Positions 25,974 to 34,764 of a stretch of 59,380 bases of DNA are shown one piece after another. The notes below the pieces were generated by a model. It was not told the origin of the DNA and did not search any database. It saw only the letters and a list, made by a program, of their open reading frames with translations. The DNA is from Candidatus Avelusimicrobium cornigerorum (GTDB lineage: Bacteria; Elusimicrobiota; Elusimicrobia; Elusimicrobiales; Elusimicrobiaceae). The position numbers were made by a program, and so were the translations under genes. Numbering within the stretch: position 1 is the stretch's first letter; each line of letters opens with the position of its first letter. The stretch spans positions 62,869 to 122,248 of the forward strand of contig DBXW01000001.1 of assembly GCA_002309715.1 (NCBI GenBank), written 5' to 3'.

Positions 25974-26186
25974 TTATTTCTCCCTATAAGTTATTCTGCC
26001 GCGTGTTAAATCATACGGAGATAACTCCAGTTTAACACTATCGCCCGGTAGAATTCTTATATGATGAACTCTCATTTTGCCGGATATATGTCCCAGAATT
26101 ACCTTGCCGCCGGCAATTTCAATTTTGAACATTGCATTGGGCAACGCTTCTAAGACTTTACCCTCAACTTCTATTTTGTCACTCAT
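25974..26186 (-). CDS. infA: translation initiation factor IF-1
   Basis: Encodes 70 residues of a single S1/OB fold (IEVEGKVLEALPNAMFKIEI, GHISGKMRVHHIRILPGD, LTRGRITYR). It blocks the A site during initiation. A 73-nt gap with GC-rich hairpin potential separates it from map. Confidence 0.97.
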   Translation of the reverse strand: MSDKIEVEGKVLEALPNAMFKIEIAGGKVILGHISGKMRVHHIRILPGDSVKLELSPYDLTRGRITYREK

Positions 26187-26259
26187 ACAACTCCGAGTTC
26201 GGATAAATTATCAGAATAACCACCACGCCGCGCCCATTATCTTCAGACGCGCCCGAGTG

Positions 26260-27012
26260 TTACTCAAAAGCAGTGAGTATCTCACTGCCGTTAGCGGTAA
26301 CGGCAATCGTGTGTTCAAAGTGGGCCGCATAACTGCCGTCCAATGTGACCACCGTCCAACCGTCATCCAACTCCCTGACTTTATAACTTCCCGCAGTAAG
26401 CATGGGTTCTATCGCCAACGTCATCCCCTCTTCCAACACCGGACCTGTGCCCGGTTTGCCGAAGTTAGGAATACTCGGCTCTTCGTGCATATTGCGGCCG
26501 ATTCCGTGCCCGCAATAGTCGCGTACAACGCCCATGTTATGTTGCATGGCAAAAGTTTCCACCGCGTGCTGCGCGTCGCCAAGACGGCGGCCCGGTTTGA
26601 TTTGCCCGATGGCTTTGTATAACGATTTTTTCGTTACGTCCATCAACTGCTGGGCTTCCTCAGAAACTTTTCCCACACCGAGGGTGATTGCGGCATCCGA
26701 ACAGAAACCGTCAAGGCGGGCTCCTGTATCAATACTGATAATATCACCACTCTTTAATATTCTATCTTTTTTTGGGATTCCGTGCACGACTTCTTCATTT
26801 ACAGAAGCACAAATACTGCCCGGAAACTCATAATACCCCAGAAAAAGCGGCGTCGCCCCGAAGGAGCGAATCGTTTTTTCCGCGGCCTGATCCAACTCCC
26901 ACGTAGAAATGCCGGGTTTAACTAACTCGGTCATTTGCTTAAGCACTGCCGCGGTAACTTTGCCCGCTGCACGCATACGTTTGAGTTCTTCTTCGTTTTT
27001 TACTTCTATCAT
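26260..27012 (-). CDS. map: type I methionine aminopeptidase
   Basis: Encodes 250 residues from MIEVKNEEEL. It removes the N-terminal methionine of new proteins. Metal ligands are in IDTGARLDGFCSDAA (two Asp), GHGIGRNMHEEP (His), TLAIEPML (Glu) and HFEHTIAV (Glu). The start is set one base after the adk stop; the longer frame would overlap adk. Confidence 0.95.
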   Translation of the reverse strand: MIEVKNEEELKRMRAAGKVTAAVLKQMTELVKPGISTWELDQAAEKTIRSFGATPLFLGYYEFPGSICASVNEEVVHGIPKKDRILKSGDIISIDTGARLDGFCSDAAITLGVGKVSEEAQQLMDVTKKSLYKAIGQIKPGRRLGDAQHAVETFAMQHNMGVVRDYCGHGIGRNMHEEPSIPNFGKPGTGPVLEEGMTLAIEPMLTAGSYKVRELDDGWTVVTLDGSYAAHFEHTIAVTANGSEILTAFE

Positions 27013-27013
27013 T

Positions 27014-27646
27014 TTATTTCTCGAGGATTTTTTTAATATCCTCAAAAACTTGTTCCGGCTTTTGATTACCGTTTACTTCCACATACTTGCCACCGTTTTG
27101 GTAATAATTTTTCACCGGCAGGGTGCTTTGGCGGTATACCTCTAACCGGTGTGTAGCCCGCTCGGGCGTATCATCCGGGCGGGTATATAATTCACCGCCA
27201 CATGACGGACAAACTGCCGGAGGATTATTCAAATCTACCCCTAAAATCGCCCCGCATTTTTTGCATTGCTTACGCGAACAAATGCGTTTAACCACTTCCT
27301 CAGCGGGCAAGTCAATCATAATGACGTGGCTGATAGCACGTTGCAAGCGTTTCATCATAGCGTCTAACGCTTCGGCTTGCGTTACGGTACGTGGGAAACC
27401 GTCAAAAATAATTCCTTTATCGGTGGCTTTGACGATTTTTTCCAACATCTCCACCATGAGTTCGTCCGGTACCAAATTGCCTTGGTTGATAATCTCGCCC
27501 AATTGTTTCCCCAATTGCGAACCTGACGCCATTTCCGCACGGAGCACGTCTCCTGTAGAAATGTGGCGTAACGGGAATGCTTTAAGCAACTTAGCAGATT
27601 GTGTACCTTTACCGGCACCCGGACAGCCCATCAAAATGATGTTCAT
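27014..27646 (-). CDS. adk: adenylate kinase, zinc-lid type
   Basis: Encodes 210 residues. It interconverts AMP, ADP and ATP. P-loop GCPGAGKGTQ (7-16), the NMP-binding region and a long lid with four cysteines (CKKCGAI and CPSCGGELY) that usually bind zinc. The start MNIILMGCPG is fixed by the P-loop position, although no strong Shine-Dalgarno is seen. The upstream 126-nt gap to secY is filled by palindromes. Confidence 0.96.
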   Translation of the reverse strand: MNIILMGCPGAGKGTQSAKLLKAFPLRHISTGDVLRAEMASGSQLGKQLGEIINQGNLVPDELMVEMLEKIVKATDKGIIFDGFPRTVTQAEALDAMMKRLQRAISHVIMIDLPAEEVVKRICSRKQCKKCGAILGVDLNNPPAVCPSCGGELYTRPDDTPERATHRLEVYRQSTLPVKNYYQNGGKYVEVNGNQKPEQVFEDIKKILEK

Positions 27647-27678
27647 AAATAACTCAAATATACCTTTTAGTTTTGTGA

Positions 27679-27762
27679 AATTTTGGGGGGCTGCTAGGCG
27701 TCTAGCTGCGAAGCTTACTTCGTTAAGCGAGCAGCGTAACAACAACGCAGCCACCCCAAATT
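27679..27762. repeat. nested palindromic element in the secY-adk gap
   Basis: Outer imperfect arms 27679-27694 and 27747-27762 (AATTTTGGGGGGCTGC against AATTTGGGGTGGCTGC) enclose an inner stem: GCTGC (27705-27709) with GCAGC (27731-27735), and GCTTA (27713-27717) with TAAGC (27724-27728). The 84 nt could fold into a single branched hairpin in DNA or RNA. Confidence 0.55.
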
Positions 27763-27772
27763 GCTAAAAACT

Positions 27773-29110
27773 CTATTGACCGACGTTGAACCAGCGTCCC
27801 TTTATACGTTTGGACCCTTTCATAAGCGGTTCATAGTTACGCGCCAAAAGGTGTGCTTGCACCTGACCGACCGTATCCAACGCCACACCCACAACGATCA
27901 GCAGTGCTGTACCGCCGAAGTAAAAGTCTACATTAAAATACGAGCGGAAAAAGTCCGGCAATACGGCAATCAAACATACAAAGATGGCACCGCAGAACGT
28001 CAAACGGTTCATCACCCACTCAATGTAATTTTTTGTCGGCTCGCCGGGGCGAATTCCGGGAATAAAACCGCCCCATTTCTTCATGTTATCGGCTAAATCA
28101 GACGGGTTAATCGTCATAGAATTATAGAAATAACAAAAGAAGATAATGAGTGCCGAAAATAACAGCATATACCACACACTGCTATGGCTCATCGCGCCTA
28201 ACAATTTTTGGGCCCAAGCGGCATCTTGGTTAAAACTGGCGATCGTAAGCGGGAGTGAGATAACAGACGACGCAAAGATTACCGCGATGACACCGCTTTG
28301 ATCAATCTTGAGCGGTAAATAACTCGTTTGCCCACCATACGTTTTATTGCCGACTTGATGTTTAGCATATTGCACCGGGATTTGGCGTTGCGCTGTTTCC
28401 AACCACACCACCAAGGCCGTAATAACAATAGCCGCACCGAAAATAACAAGTGCCATAAAGAAGTCCATTTCGTCAGTTTGCACACGTTTGACAACTTCCA
28501 TAATAGCACTGGGCAAGCGGTCCACGATACCCGCAAAAATGATAAGCGAAATACCATTACCAACGCCTTTTTCGGTAATTTGTTCGCCCAGCCACATTAC
28601 AAACATTGTACCGGCGGCTAAAGTCAACACCGTCGTTACAAAAAACACAAACGACGGATTTACCACCGCTGATACGCCGCCCGCACCTTCTACGCGGGTA
28701 ATGGCAAACGTCATCATGGAACCCTGCAACACAGCCAGGAACAGTGCAAAAATACGGGTAATCTGGTTTTCTTTTCTTCTGCCGGATTCCCCTTCTTTAT
28801 GCATACGGTCCAGTGCCGGGAAAATATGCGCCCCGCGCACCAGCCCCATAATGATGGAGGCGTTAATATACGGCATGATACCCAATGCTAAAATAGAAAA
28901 GCGCCCTAACGCACCGCCCGAAAAGATATTCATAAAACCTAAAATACCGTTTTGGTGGGCATTAAACAATTGTTTAAGCACTTCCGTATTGATACCGGGT
29001 ATTGGGATTGCAGCCGCAATCCGGAAAACAGCCAACGCCCCGAGCACAAAAAGAAGTCTCTTTCTGAGCTCGGGCGCATTGAAGATATTTGCAACTGTAT
29101 TATTTGCCAT
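27773..29110 (-). CDS. secY: preprotein translocase subunit SecY
   Basis: Encodes 445 residues with ten membrane helices. It forms the Sec channel with SecE and SecG. Signatures: AAAIPIPGINTEVL near the N-terminus, NIFSGGALGRFSILALGIMPYINASII (plug and helix 2a region), ITEKGVGNGISLIIFAGI. Its ATG overlaps the rplO stop as TAATG. Confidence 0.97.
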   Translation of the reverse strand: MANNTVANIFNAPELRKRLLFVLGALAVFRIAAAIPIPGINTEVLKQLFNAHQNGILGFMNIFSGGALGRFSILALGIMPYINASIIMGLVRGAHIFPALDRMHKEGESGRRKENQITRIFALFLAVLQGSMMTFAITRVEGAGGVSAVVNPSFVFFVTTVLTLAAGTMFVMWLGEQITEKGVGNGISLIIFAGIVDRLPSAIMEVVKRVQTDEMDFFMALVIFGAAIVITALVVWLETAQRQIPVQYAKHQVGNKTYGGQTSYLPLKIDQSGVIAVIFASSVISLPLTIASFNQDAAWAQKLLGAMSHSSVWYMLLFSALIIFFCYFYNSMTINPSDLADNMKKWGGFIPGIRPGEPTKNYIEWVMNRLTFCGAIFVCLIAVLPDFFRSYFNVDFYFGGTALLIVVGVALDTVGQVQAHLLARNYEPLMKGSKRIKGRWFNVGQ

Positions 29111-29571
29111 TATTTGGTCTTCTGTTCAAGAACAGTTACAGTGCCGCCGGCTTTTTCAATCGCCGCTTTCGCGGTGGCAGAAAAACCATGCGCAGACACT
29201 TTCAAGGCTTTGGTGAGCGTGCCGTTAGCCAACACTTTCACACGGGTAACATCATGGATGATACCGGCTTTTTTCAAAACTTCGGGGGTTACTTCCGTAC
29301 CCGCCGCAAATACTTTTTCCAACGAGCCAACATTTACATAATCGTAGCGTTTGGCAAAATCTTTATTGGAAAAACCGCTTTTAGGCGTATGACGAATCAA
29401 AGGCATCTGACCGCCTTCTTTGCTTTCTTTGCGGGTGTTACCTGAACGAGAGGTTTGACCTTTCATCCCTTTCGTGCAGTAGTTACCTAAACCGGAACCC
29501 GGCCCGATACCTAAGCGTCTTCTTTCTTTTCTGGACCCATGTTTAGGGAAAAGTGTATTTAAATTTACCAT
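29110..29571 (-). CDS. rplO: 50S ribosomal protein L15
   Basis: Encodes 153 residues with the Gly/Arg-rich N-terminus (GSRKERRRLGIGPGSGLGNY, TSRSGNTRKESKEGGQMPL) and a C-terminal globular domain (VLANGTLTKALKVSAHGFSA). It follows rpsE by only 17 nt, leaving no room for rpmD. Confidence 0.96.
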   Translation of the reverse strand: MVNLNTLFPKHGSRKERRRLGIGPGSGLGNYCTKGMKGQTSRSGNTRKESKEGGQMPLIRHTPKSGFSNKDFAKRYDYVNVGSLEKVFAAGTEVTPEVLKKAGIIHDVTRVKVLANGTLTKALKVSAHGFSATAKAAIEKAGGTVTVLEQKTK

Positions 29572-29588
29572 ATTCTTTCTCCTCCAAA

Positions 29589-30191
29589 CTATTCGGCCTT
29601 AGCGGGTTCAGATTTTACTTCTTCCGCTTTAGGGGCTTCGGTTTCCGCGGTGGCTTTACCGCGTAGTACGTTGACGGCTTCTTTGCTTTTGAGTTGCTTA
29701 AAAGCCTCTAACGTAGCATAAACCAAGTTGCACGGGTTAGTGCTACCTAAACTCTTGGCGAGCACGTCTTTGATGCCGGCGGCTTCAAACAACAAGCGTA
29801 CACCGCTTCCCGCGATTACACCGGTACCGGGGGCGGCCGGTTTCATCCAAACCGACGCTGCACCAAACTTACCGATCGTTTCATGCGGGATGGTATCACC
29901 CACCACCGGAAACTTAATCATGTGCTTGCGCGCATGAGATTCAGCCTTGGCAATTGCCAACTGAACTTGATTCGCCTTGCCAATAGCAACGCCCACATTA
30001 CCTACGCCGTTTCCGACGACGACGAGCGCGCGGAAGCCAAAGCGTTTACCGCCTTTGACTACCTTGGCCGTACGGGCAACATGGATAACCGTGGTCTTAC
30101 CTTCTACCGCCGGTCTTGCTTTTTGAAACTCGGCTCTTTTGCCTTTCGCTTCTTTTTTGTTTTCGCTTTTCGCGAGCGTTTCATTGGACAT
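29589..30191 (-). CDS. rpsE: 30S ribosomal protein S5
   Basis: Encodes 200 residues. Core: KTTVIHVARTAKVVKGGKRF, VVVGNGVGNVGVAIGKA and GTGVIAGSGVRLLFEAAGI. It supports decoding accuracy. The N-terminal 40 residues are a Lys/Glu-rich extension, and the last 20 are an acidic Glu/Ala/Pro tail. ATG 30191 is preferred over an in-frame GTG three codons earlier because AGGTG then serves as ribosome site. Confidence 0.96.
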   Translation of the reverse strand: MSNETLAKSENKKEAKGKRAEFQKARPAVEGKTTVIHVARTAKVVKGGKRFGFRALVVVGNGVGNVGVAIGKANQVQLAIAKAESHARKHMIKFPVVGDTIPHETIGKFGAASVWMKPAAPGTGVIAGSGVRLLFEAAGIKDVLAKSLGSTNPCNLVYATLEAFKQLKSKEAVNVLRGKATAETEAPKAEEVKSEPAKAE

Positions 30192-30207
30192 TAAATTCAC
30201 CTGTAAC

Positions 30208-30573
30208 TTAGAATTTCAATCCTGCTTCTCTGGCAGAGTCAGCCAACGCTTTAATTCTGCCGTGATAGACGCGTCCGCCGCGGTCAAACATCACTTCGCT
30301 AATGCCTTTTTCCAAGGCTTTTTTAGCAATCGCAGCACCGAGGGCTTTAGCCGCTTCAATGCTTTTGCCGGACGCTTCAAATTTGCCTTCAAATTCTTTA
30401 GACAACGTCGTAGCAGAAACGAGCGTGCTATGGGTATTGTCATCAATAATTTGGGCGTAGATATATTTTAAACTTCTATATACCGAAAGACGCGGGCGAT
30501 GAGCACCGTTTTTTAACAAATGCGCACGGCTGCGATCTTTGCGGAATTGATATCTTGCTTGTTTAGTGGCCAT
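30208..30573 (-). CDS. rplR: 50S ribosomal protein L18
   Basis: Encodes 121 residues with the 5S-rRNA-binding pattern RPRLSVYRSLKYIYAQIIDD and GISEVMFDRGGRVYHGRIKA. It carries 5S rRNA into the large subunit. Two nt after rplF. Confidence 0.97.
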   Translation of the reverse strand: MATKQARYQFRKDRSRAHLLKNGAHRPRLSVYRSLKYIYAQIIDDNTHSTLVSATTLSKEFEGKFEASGKSIEAAKALGAAIAKKALEKGISEVMFDRGGRVYHGRIKALADSAREAGLKF

Positions 30574-30575
30574 AA

Positions 30576-31127
30576 TTATTTACCTCCCGCCGCAGTTTTA
30601 CCGGCTTTGCGAACGATATGCTCGCCTTGGTATTTAATACCACTGCCTTTGTAGGGCTCCGGAGGTCTGATTCTTCTGATTTTGGCAGCAAAGTCACCGA
30701 CTTTAAATTTGTCGCTTCCTTTGACCGTTACGGCACCGGATTTCGGATCCACAACGACGGTTAAACCTTCGGGGATATCCAAATTGACCGGGTGCGAGAA
30801 ACCCAATTCCAAATTGAGTTTTTTGCCCGCTACGCTCGCGCGATAACCCAAACCGTTAATTTCCAATACTTTGGAAAAACCGTTGGTTACGCCTTCAATG
30901 ATGTTAAATACATTGGCGCGAGTTGTACCGTGCAAGGCATTGAGTTCTTTAACCCGGTTTTCCGGAATAGAGAACGTCAAGTTGCCGTCTTTAAGTTCCG
31001 GGGTGATACCGGCCGGAACCGTGTAAGAAAGCGTGCCTAACGCACCGGTAGCGGTGATAACGTTTTCTTTAATTTCCACTTTGGTTTTTGCGGGAACATT
31101 GATTACTTTTTTACCAATTCTGCTCAT
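30576..31127 (-). CDS. rplF: 50S ribosomal protein L6
   Basis: Encodes 183 residues: MSRIGKKVINVPAKTKVEI at the start, LEINGLGYRASVAGKKLNL in the middle, RRIRPPEPYKGSGIKYQGE near the end. It sits close to the factor-binding site. Confidence 0.97.
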   Translation of the reverse strand: MSRIGKKVINVPAKTKVEIKENVITATGALGTLSYTVPAGITPELKDGNLTFSIPENRVKELNALHGTTRANVFNIIEGVTNGFSKVLEINGLGYRASVAGKKLNLELGFSHPVNLDIPEGLTVVVDPKSGAVTVKGSDKFKVGDFAAKIRRIRPPEPYKGSGIKYQGEHIVRKAGKTAAGGK

Positions 31128-31136
31128 ATTCCCCCC

Positions 31137-31529
31137 TTACCAAACCTGGCACAATAATTCGCCGCCGATTTTTTCGGCTTTGGCTTTGGCGTCGGTCATA
31201 ATGCCTTTAGAGGTGGACAAAATCGTCACACCGAAGGCACCGCGAACTTTCGGAATATTGTTGTAAGCACTGTAAACACGAGAACCCGGTTTAGAAATAC
31301 GTTTCAAACCTTGGATTACACATTCGTTTTCAGGTGTATATTTCAAAAATACCCGAACAACGCCGCCTTTGGTTTCATTATGAACGGCTTTGAAATTGGC
31401 AATATAACCTTCTTCTTTGAGTACACGCGCAATTTCAGTTTTGATTTTAGAAAAAGGGATATCCACTTTTTCTTTCTTCTTCATATTGGCATTTCTTATT
31501 CTGGTTAAGAAATCTGCAATTGGATCCAT
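31137..31529 (-). CDS. rpsH: 30S ribosomal protein S8
   Basis: Encodes 130 residues from MDPIADFLTRIRNANMKKKE, the universal S8 start; the C-terminal block SKPGSRVYSAYNNIPKVRGAFGVTILSTSKGIMT is intact. In many bacteria S8 represses the spc operon. A 72-nt gap precedes it, unusually long for this superoperon, without a strong Shine-Dalgarno directly before the ATG. Confidence 0.96.
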   Translation of the reverse strand: MDPIADFLTRIRNANMKKKEKVDIPFSKIKTEIARVLKEEGYIANFKAVHNETKGGVVRVFLKYTPENECVIQGLKRISKPGSRVYSAYNNIPKVRGAFGVTILSTSKGIMTDAKAKAEKIGGELLCQVW

Positions 31530-31601
31530 ATACTTAAGTTTTCGTCCCAAGCCACTTTCTTTTTCAAGAGTTGGCCCGAAAGCGAAACTTCCTCCTGTAA
31601 A

Positions 31602-31787
31602 TTACCAGCTTGATTTTCTAAGACCCGGGATTAAACCCTGGTGTGCCATCTTTCTCAGGCAGATACGGCAAAGGCCGAAGTCGCGATAGTATCCGCGCGC
31701 ACGTCCGCAGATTTGGCAGCGGTTGTGATAGCGCACGGCAAACTTTTGGTCTTTTGCCATTTTTGCAACCCATGCTTTAGTAGCCAT
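31602..31787 (-). CDS. rpsN: 30S ribosomal protein S14, zinc type
   Basis: Encodes 61 residues, the short type-Z form. The zinc knuckle is CQIC (24-27) with CRIC (40-43), and the end GLIPGLRKSSW is typical. It is needed for late 30S head assembly. Confidence 0.97.
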   Translation of the reverse strand: MATKAWVAKMAKDQKFAVRYHNRCQICGRARGYYRDFGLCRICLRKMAHQGLIPGLRKSSW

Positions 31788-31804
31788 AAAGTTTTTTGCT
31801 CCTC

Positions 31805-32398
31805 TTATTTGGTCGCCTTGCGGAACGGTAATCCCATGTAATCCATGAGCATGCGTCCGGTTTGGTCGTTTTGGGCGGTGGTAACGAACGTAATGTTCAT
31901 ACCATGAGCCTTGGGCGATTTTTCCACGTCAATTTCCGGGAAAATGTAATGTTCTTTAATCCCCAAGTTCAAATTGCCTTTGCCATCAAAACTGGCATTA
32001 AAGCCCTGAAAGTCGCGGATGCGCGGGCAGGCAATGCAGATGAAGCGTTCCATGAACTCATACATCTTAGCACCGCGTAAGGTAACACGCACACCAATAG
32101 GCATCCCTTCTCTAAGTTTGAAGTTAGAAATGGATTTTTTGGCGCGGCGTACTTGCGCAGCTTGACCGGCGATGGCGGTTAAATCTTCTTTAGCCGTTTC
32201 CAACGCTTTGATGTCTTCGCGGGCATCTTTTACCCCGATATTGATGACGATTTTAGTCATTCTCGGTACGGCCATCGGGCTTTTGACGTTCATGTCTTTA
32301 AGCAAAGCCGGAAGCACTTTTTCTTTGTAGAGGGCTTGCAACCGGGGCGTATAGCCTTCGGGCGCCTTCGTTACGTTTTTGGTTTCTTTCTTAGTCAT
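31805..32398 (-). CDS. rplE: 50S ribosomal protein L5
   Basis: Encodes 197 residues, about 18 longer than E. coli L5 because of a Lys/Thr-rich start. The core PRLQALYKEKVLPALLKDMN and GMPIGVRVTLRGAKMYEFMERF and the end QTGRMLMDYMGLPFRK are typical. It binds 5S rRNA and P-site tRNA. Confidence 0.97.
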   Translation of the reverse strand: MTKKETKNVTKAPEGYTPRLQALYKEKVLPALLKDMNVKSPMAVPRMTKIVINIGVKDAREDIKALETAKEDLTAIAGQAAQVRRAKKSISNFKLREGMPIGVRVTLRGAKMYEFMERFICIACPRIRDFQGFNASFDGKGNLNLGIKEHYIFPEIDVEKSPKAHGMNITFVTTAQNDQTGRMLMDYMGLPFRKATK

Positions 32399-32412
32399 TT
32401 TACTTACCTAGA

Positions 32413-32721
32413 TTAAATGATCGGCTCGTTGCATTTGCGGCAGACACGCGTTTTGGTGCCGTCGGCAGCAATGCTGATTTTGGGCGTCATTGCTTTTTTG
32501 CATTTAGCGCAGATGACCGCTACGTTAGACGCATCTAACGCCGCTTCCATCTTAATGATGCCGCCCTGCTTGTTTTGGGCAGGTTTTACGTGTTTGGAAA
32601 TCATGTTAATACCCGTAACAACAACGGTGTTTTTCGTCGGGTTAACAGATTTTACTTCGCCTTTCTTGCCTTTGTCTTTACCAGCCAAGACTAAAACGGT
32701 ATCTTTTTTCTTAATAATCAT
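32413..32721 (-). CDS. rplX: 50S ribosomal protein L24
   Basis: Encodes 102 residues with the KOW start IKKKDTVLVLAGKDKGKKGEV. The C-terminus carries two Cys pairs (CAKC and CRKC) that may bind zinc. It starts one base after the rplN stop and nucleates 50S assembly. Confidence 0.96.
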   Translation of the reverse strand: MIIKKKDTVLVLAGKDKGKKGEVKSVNPTKNTVVVTGINMISKHVKPAQNKQGGIIKMEAALDASNVAVICAKCKKAMTPKISIAADGTKTRVCRKCNEPII

Positions 32722-32722
32722 A

Positions 32723-33091
32723 CTATACCACCTCAGGCGCGAGCGAAATGATCTTTAAAAAGTTCTTTTCGCGCAGCTCTCTGGCAATCGGGCCGAATAC
32801 ACGGGTGCCTTTGGGTTCGCCATTATCGTTGATGATGCAAACGGCGTTGTCGTCAAAACGAATGTACGAACCGTCTTTTCTTCTTTTTTCACGTGCTACG
32901 CGCACAACTACTGCACGCACTACGTCGCCTTTTTTAATGGCAGAAGTAGGGATCGCATCTCTGACAGAGCACATAATAACGTCTCCCAAAGTTGCGATAT
33001 CCCGGTGGTGGCCGCCGCGCACTTTAAAGCATTGCACTTTACGGGCGCCGGAATTGTCGGCCACATTGACTATGCTTCTTAATTGAATCAT
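32723..33091 (-). CDS. rplN: 50S ribosomal protein L14
   Basis: Encodes 122 residues, the standard length. MIQLRSIVNVADNSGARKVQ and the end IARELREKNFLKIISLAPEV are invariant L14 features. It contacts 16S h14 in bridge B8. Confidence 0.98.
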   Translation of the reverse strand: MIQLRSIVNVADNSGARKVQCFKVRGGHHRDIATLGDVIMCSVRDAIPTSAIKKGDVVRAVVVRVAREKRRKDGSYIRFDDNAVCIINDNGEPKGTRVFGPIARELREKNFLKIISLAPEVV

Positions 33092-33118
33092 ACTTTATTT
33101 AACTCCAGTTTTTACAAA

Positions 33119-33385
33119 CTAAGCTCTGGCTTTTTCCACAATTTTGGAAACACGCCATTTCGTCGTTTTAGAAACGGGACGGGTGCTCATAATTTCCACT
33201 TTATCGCCGATTTTGCTTTCGTTCGCTTCGTCGTGCGCGTGGAATTTGGCTGCTCTTTTGAGCGTTTTGCCGTAGCGGTCGTCATGCACCAAGCGTTCTA
33301 CGGAAATGGTGCGGGTTTTGTCCATCTTATCGGACACGACAACGCCAGTCAGCACTTTTCTTTTGCCACGAATTTCTTTTTCCAT
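33119..33385 (-). CDS. rpsQ: 30S ribosomal protein S17
   Basis: Encodes 88 residues. RGKRKVLTGVVVSDKMDKT and the ISTRP-like IMSTRPVSKTTKWRVSKIVE are typical. A primary 16S binder; 11 nt after rpmC. Confidence 0.97.
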   Translation of the reverse strand: MEKEIRGKRKVLTGVVVSDKMDKTRTISVERLVHDDRYGKTLKRAAKFHAHDEANESKIGDKVEIMSTRPVSKTTKWRVSKIVEKARA

Positions 33386-33396
33386 GGTCTAAACCT

Positions 33397-33600
33397 CTAT
33401 TTTTGCTCTTTCTTTTGATTGATCAGCGTTTGCAAAAGAGCAATTTCGCGTCTTACAGCGCGGATCTCCATCGGATTAGCAATGGGCGTCGTGCTGTGTT
33501 TGAAAAGAAGGTTGAATTTCTTTTCTTGGGCTTTGCCGAGCGCTTCGTTCAACTCGGCTAACGTTTTGTTTTTCAAAGCTTCTTTTTCGTTCGTCTTCAT
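33397..33600 (-). CDS. rpmC: 50S ribosomal protein L29
   Basis: Encodes 67 residues forming two helices (LKNKTLAELNEALGKAQEKK; NPMEIRAVRREIALLQTLIN). It lies at the tunnel exit. Four nt after rplP. Confidence 0.97.
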   Translation of the reverse strand: MKTNEKEALKNKTLAELNEALGKAQEKKFNLLFKHSTTPIANPMEIRAVRREIALLQTLINQKKEQK

Positions 33601-33604
33601 AAAA

Positions 33605-34015
33605 CTACCTTCTGGTTACTAGTTTGGTTTTGATGGGCAGTTTGTCAGACGCTAAGCGCATAGCACGCTTGGTATCTTCTTCAGAAGCCCCTTCCAATTC
33701 AAACAAAATCCGGCCCGGTTTGACTACGGCAGCCCAATATTCCGGGGCACCTTTACCTTTACCCATACGGGTTTCGGCCGGGTGTTTGGTGATGGCTTTA
33801 TCCGGGAAAATGCGAATCCACAATTTACCTTTCTTTTTGATAAAGCGGGACAGGGTTACACGGGCCGCTTCAATTTGGCGGGCGGTAATCCATTTGGGTT
33901 CCAAGGCTTTTAAGCCATATTCGCCGAAGACCACTTCCGTTCCGCGTTTGGCGTTGCCTTTAATACGCGGGGCGCTGAAGGGTTTGCGGTATTTAACTCT
34001 TTTAGGCATCAACAT
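33605..34015 (-). CDS. rplP: 50S ribosomal protein L16
   Basis: Encodes 136 residues. MPKRVKYRKPFSAPRIKGNA, KKKGKLWIRIFPDKAITKHP and TRMGKGKGAPEYWAAVVKPG are classical. It positions A-site tRNA. The ATG at 34015 is chosen because GAGG lies 10 nt upstream; a second ATG two codons later is too far from it. Confidence 0.97.
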   Translation of the reverse strand: MLMPKRVKYRKPFSAPRIKGNAKRGTEVVFGEYGLKALEPKWITARQIEAARVTLSRFIKKKGKLWIRIFPDKAITKHPAETRMGKGKGAPEYWAAVVKPGRILFELEGASEEDTKRAMRLASDKLPIKTKLVTRR

Positions 34016-34029
34016 AAGTCAAATTCCTC

Positions 34030-34761
34030 TTATTTCGCTTCCACTGCCGGAGTCGTTTCTTCAACGACGCCTTCCGTGGCGGCGGTTTCCATGTCGCGGT
34101 GTTTCTTGAGTTCGTTCATAATCTCTTTAGGAGATTTGGCGAAGTGAGTTCTCTTGAAAATCCAGACTTTGATGCCGATTTTACCGCTGATTGTATTGGC
34201 TTCGGTAAAACCGTAATCAATATCGGCACATAAGGTGTGCAGCGGTACGCGGCCTTCGCGTTTCCACTCGGTACGTGCAATTTCCGCACCGCCTAAACGA
34301 CCCGATACCATAATCTTAATACCCAGGGCTTTGCCGGAGAGCGCTTTTTCAATCGCTTTCTTAATAGCGGCCCCGTAGTGAGCGCGTTTTTCAAGTTGCA
34401 TAGCAATGTTTTGGGCTACGAGTTGCGCGTCGGTTTCCGGGTTTTTGATTTCCACCACGTTCACAAAGGTTTTGCTGCCGGTATAGGCTTCCAACTCTTT
34501 GCGTAACGCCTCAATATCGGCACCTTTTTTGCCGATTACCACGCCGGGGCGGGCCGTATGGATGTTTACGCGTAAAAACGCGCCGGCTCTTTCAATGCCC
34601 ACGTAACTAATGGCAGCCATGGTGAATTTGTTGTCAATGATTTTGCGGATTTCAAAATCTTCTTTGATCAAGGCCGGCATATTCTTGGGAGCGAACCATC
34701 TGGAACGCCAATCTTGAATATAACCTAAGCGAATTGACCGGGGGTGAATCTTATGTCCCAT
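34030..34761 (-). CDS. rpsC: 30S ribosomal protein S3
   Basis: Encodes 243 residues: KH domain (HTARPGVVIGKKGADIEALR), the second domain (VSGRLGGAEIARTEWKREGR) and a C-terminal acidic tail of about 25 residues (TEGVVEETTPAVEAK). It forms part of the mRNA entry helicase. Three nt after rplV. Confidence 0.97.
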   Translation of the reverse strand: MGHKIHPRSIRLGYIQDWRSRWFAPKNMPALIKEDFEIRKIIDNKFTMAAISYVGIERAGAFLRVNIHTARPGVVIGKKGADIEALRKELEAYTGSKTFVNVVEIKNPETDAQLVAQNIAMQLEKRAHYGAAIKKAIEKALSGKALGIKIMVSGRLGGAEIARTEWKREGRVPLHTLCADIDYGFTEANTISGKIGIKVWIFKRTHFAKSPKEIMNELKKHRDMETAATEGVVEETTPAVEAK

Positions 34762-34764
34762 AAA

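Noticed and set aside
31530..31601. S8-binding leader before rpsH
   Set aside because: A weak imperfect stem exists, but I cannot match it to the known S8 operator.
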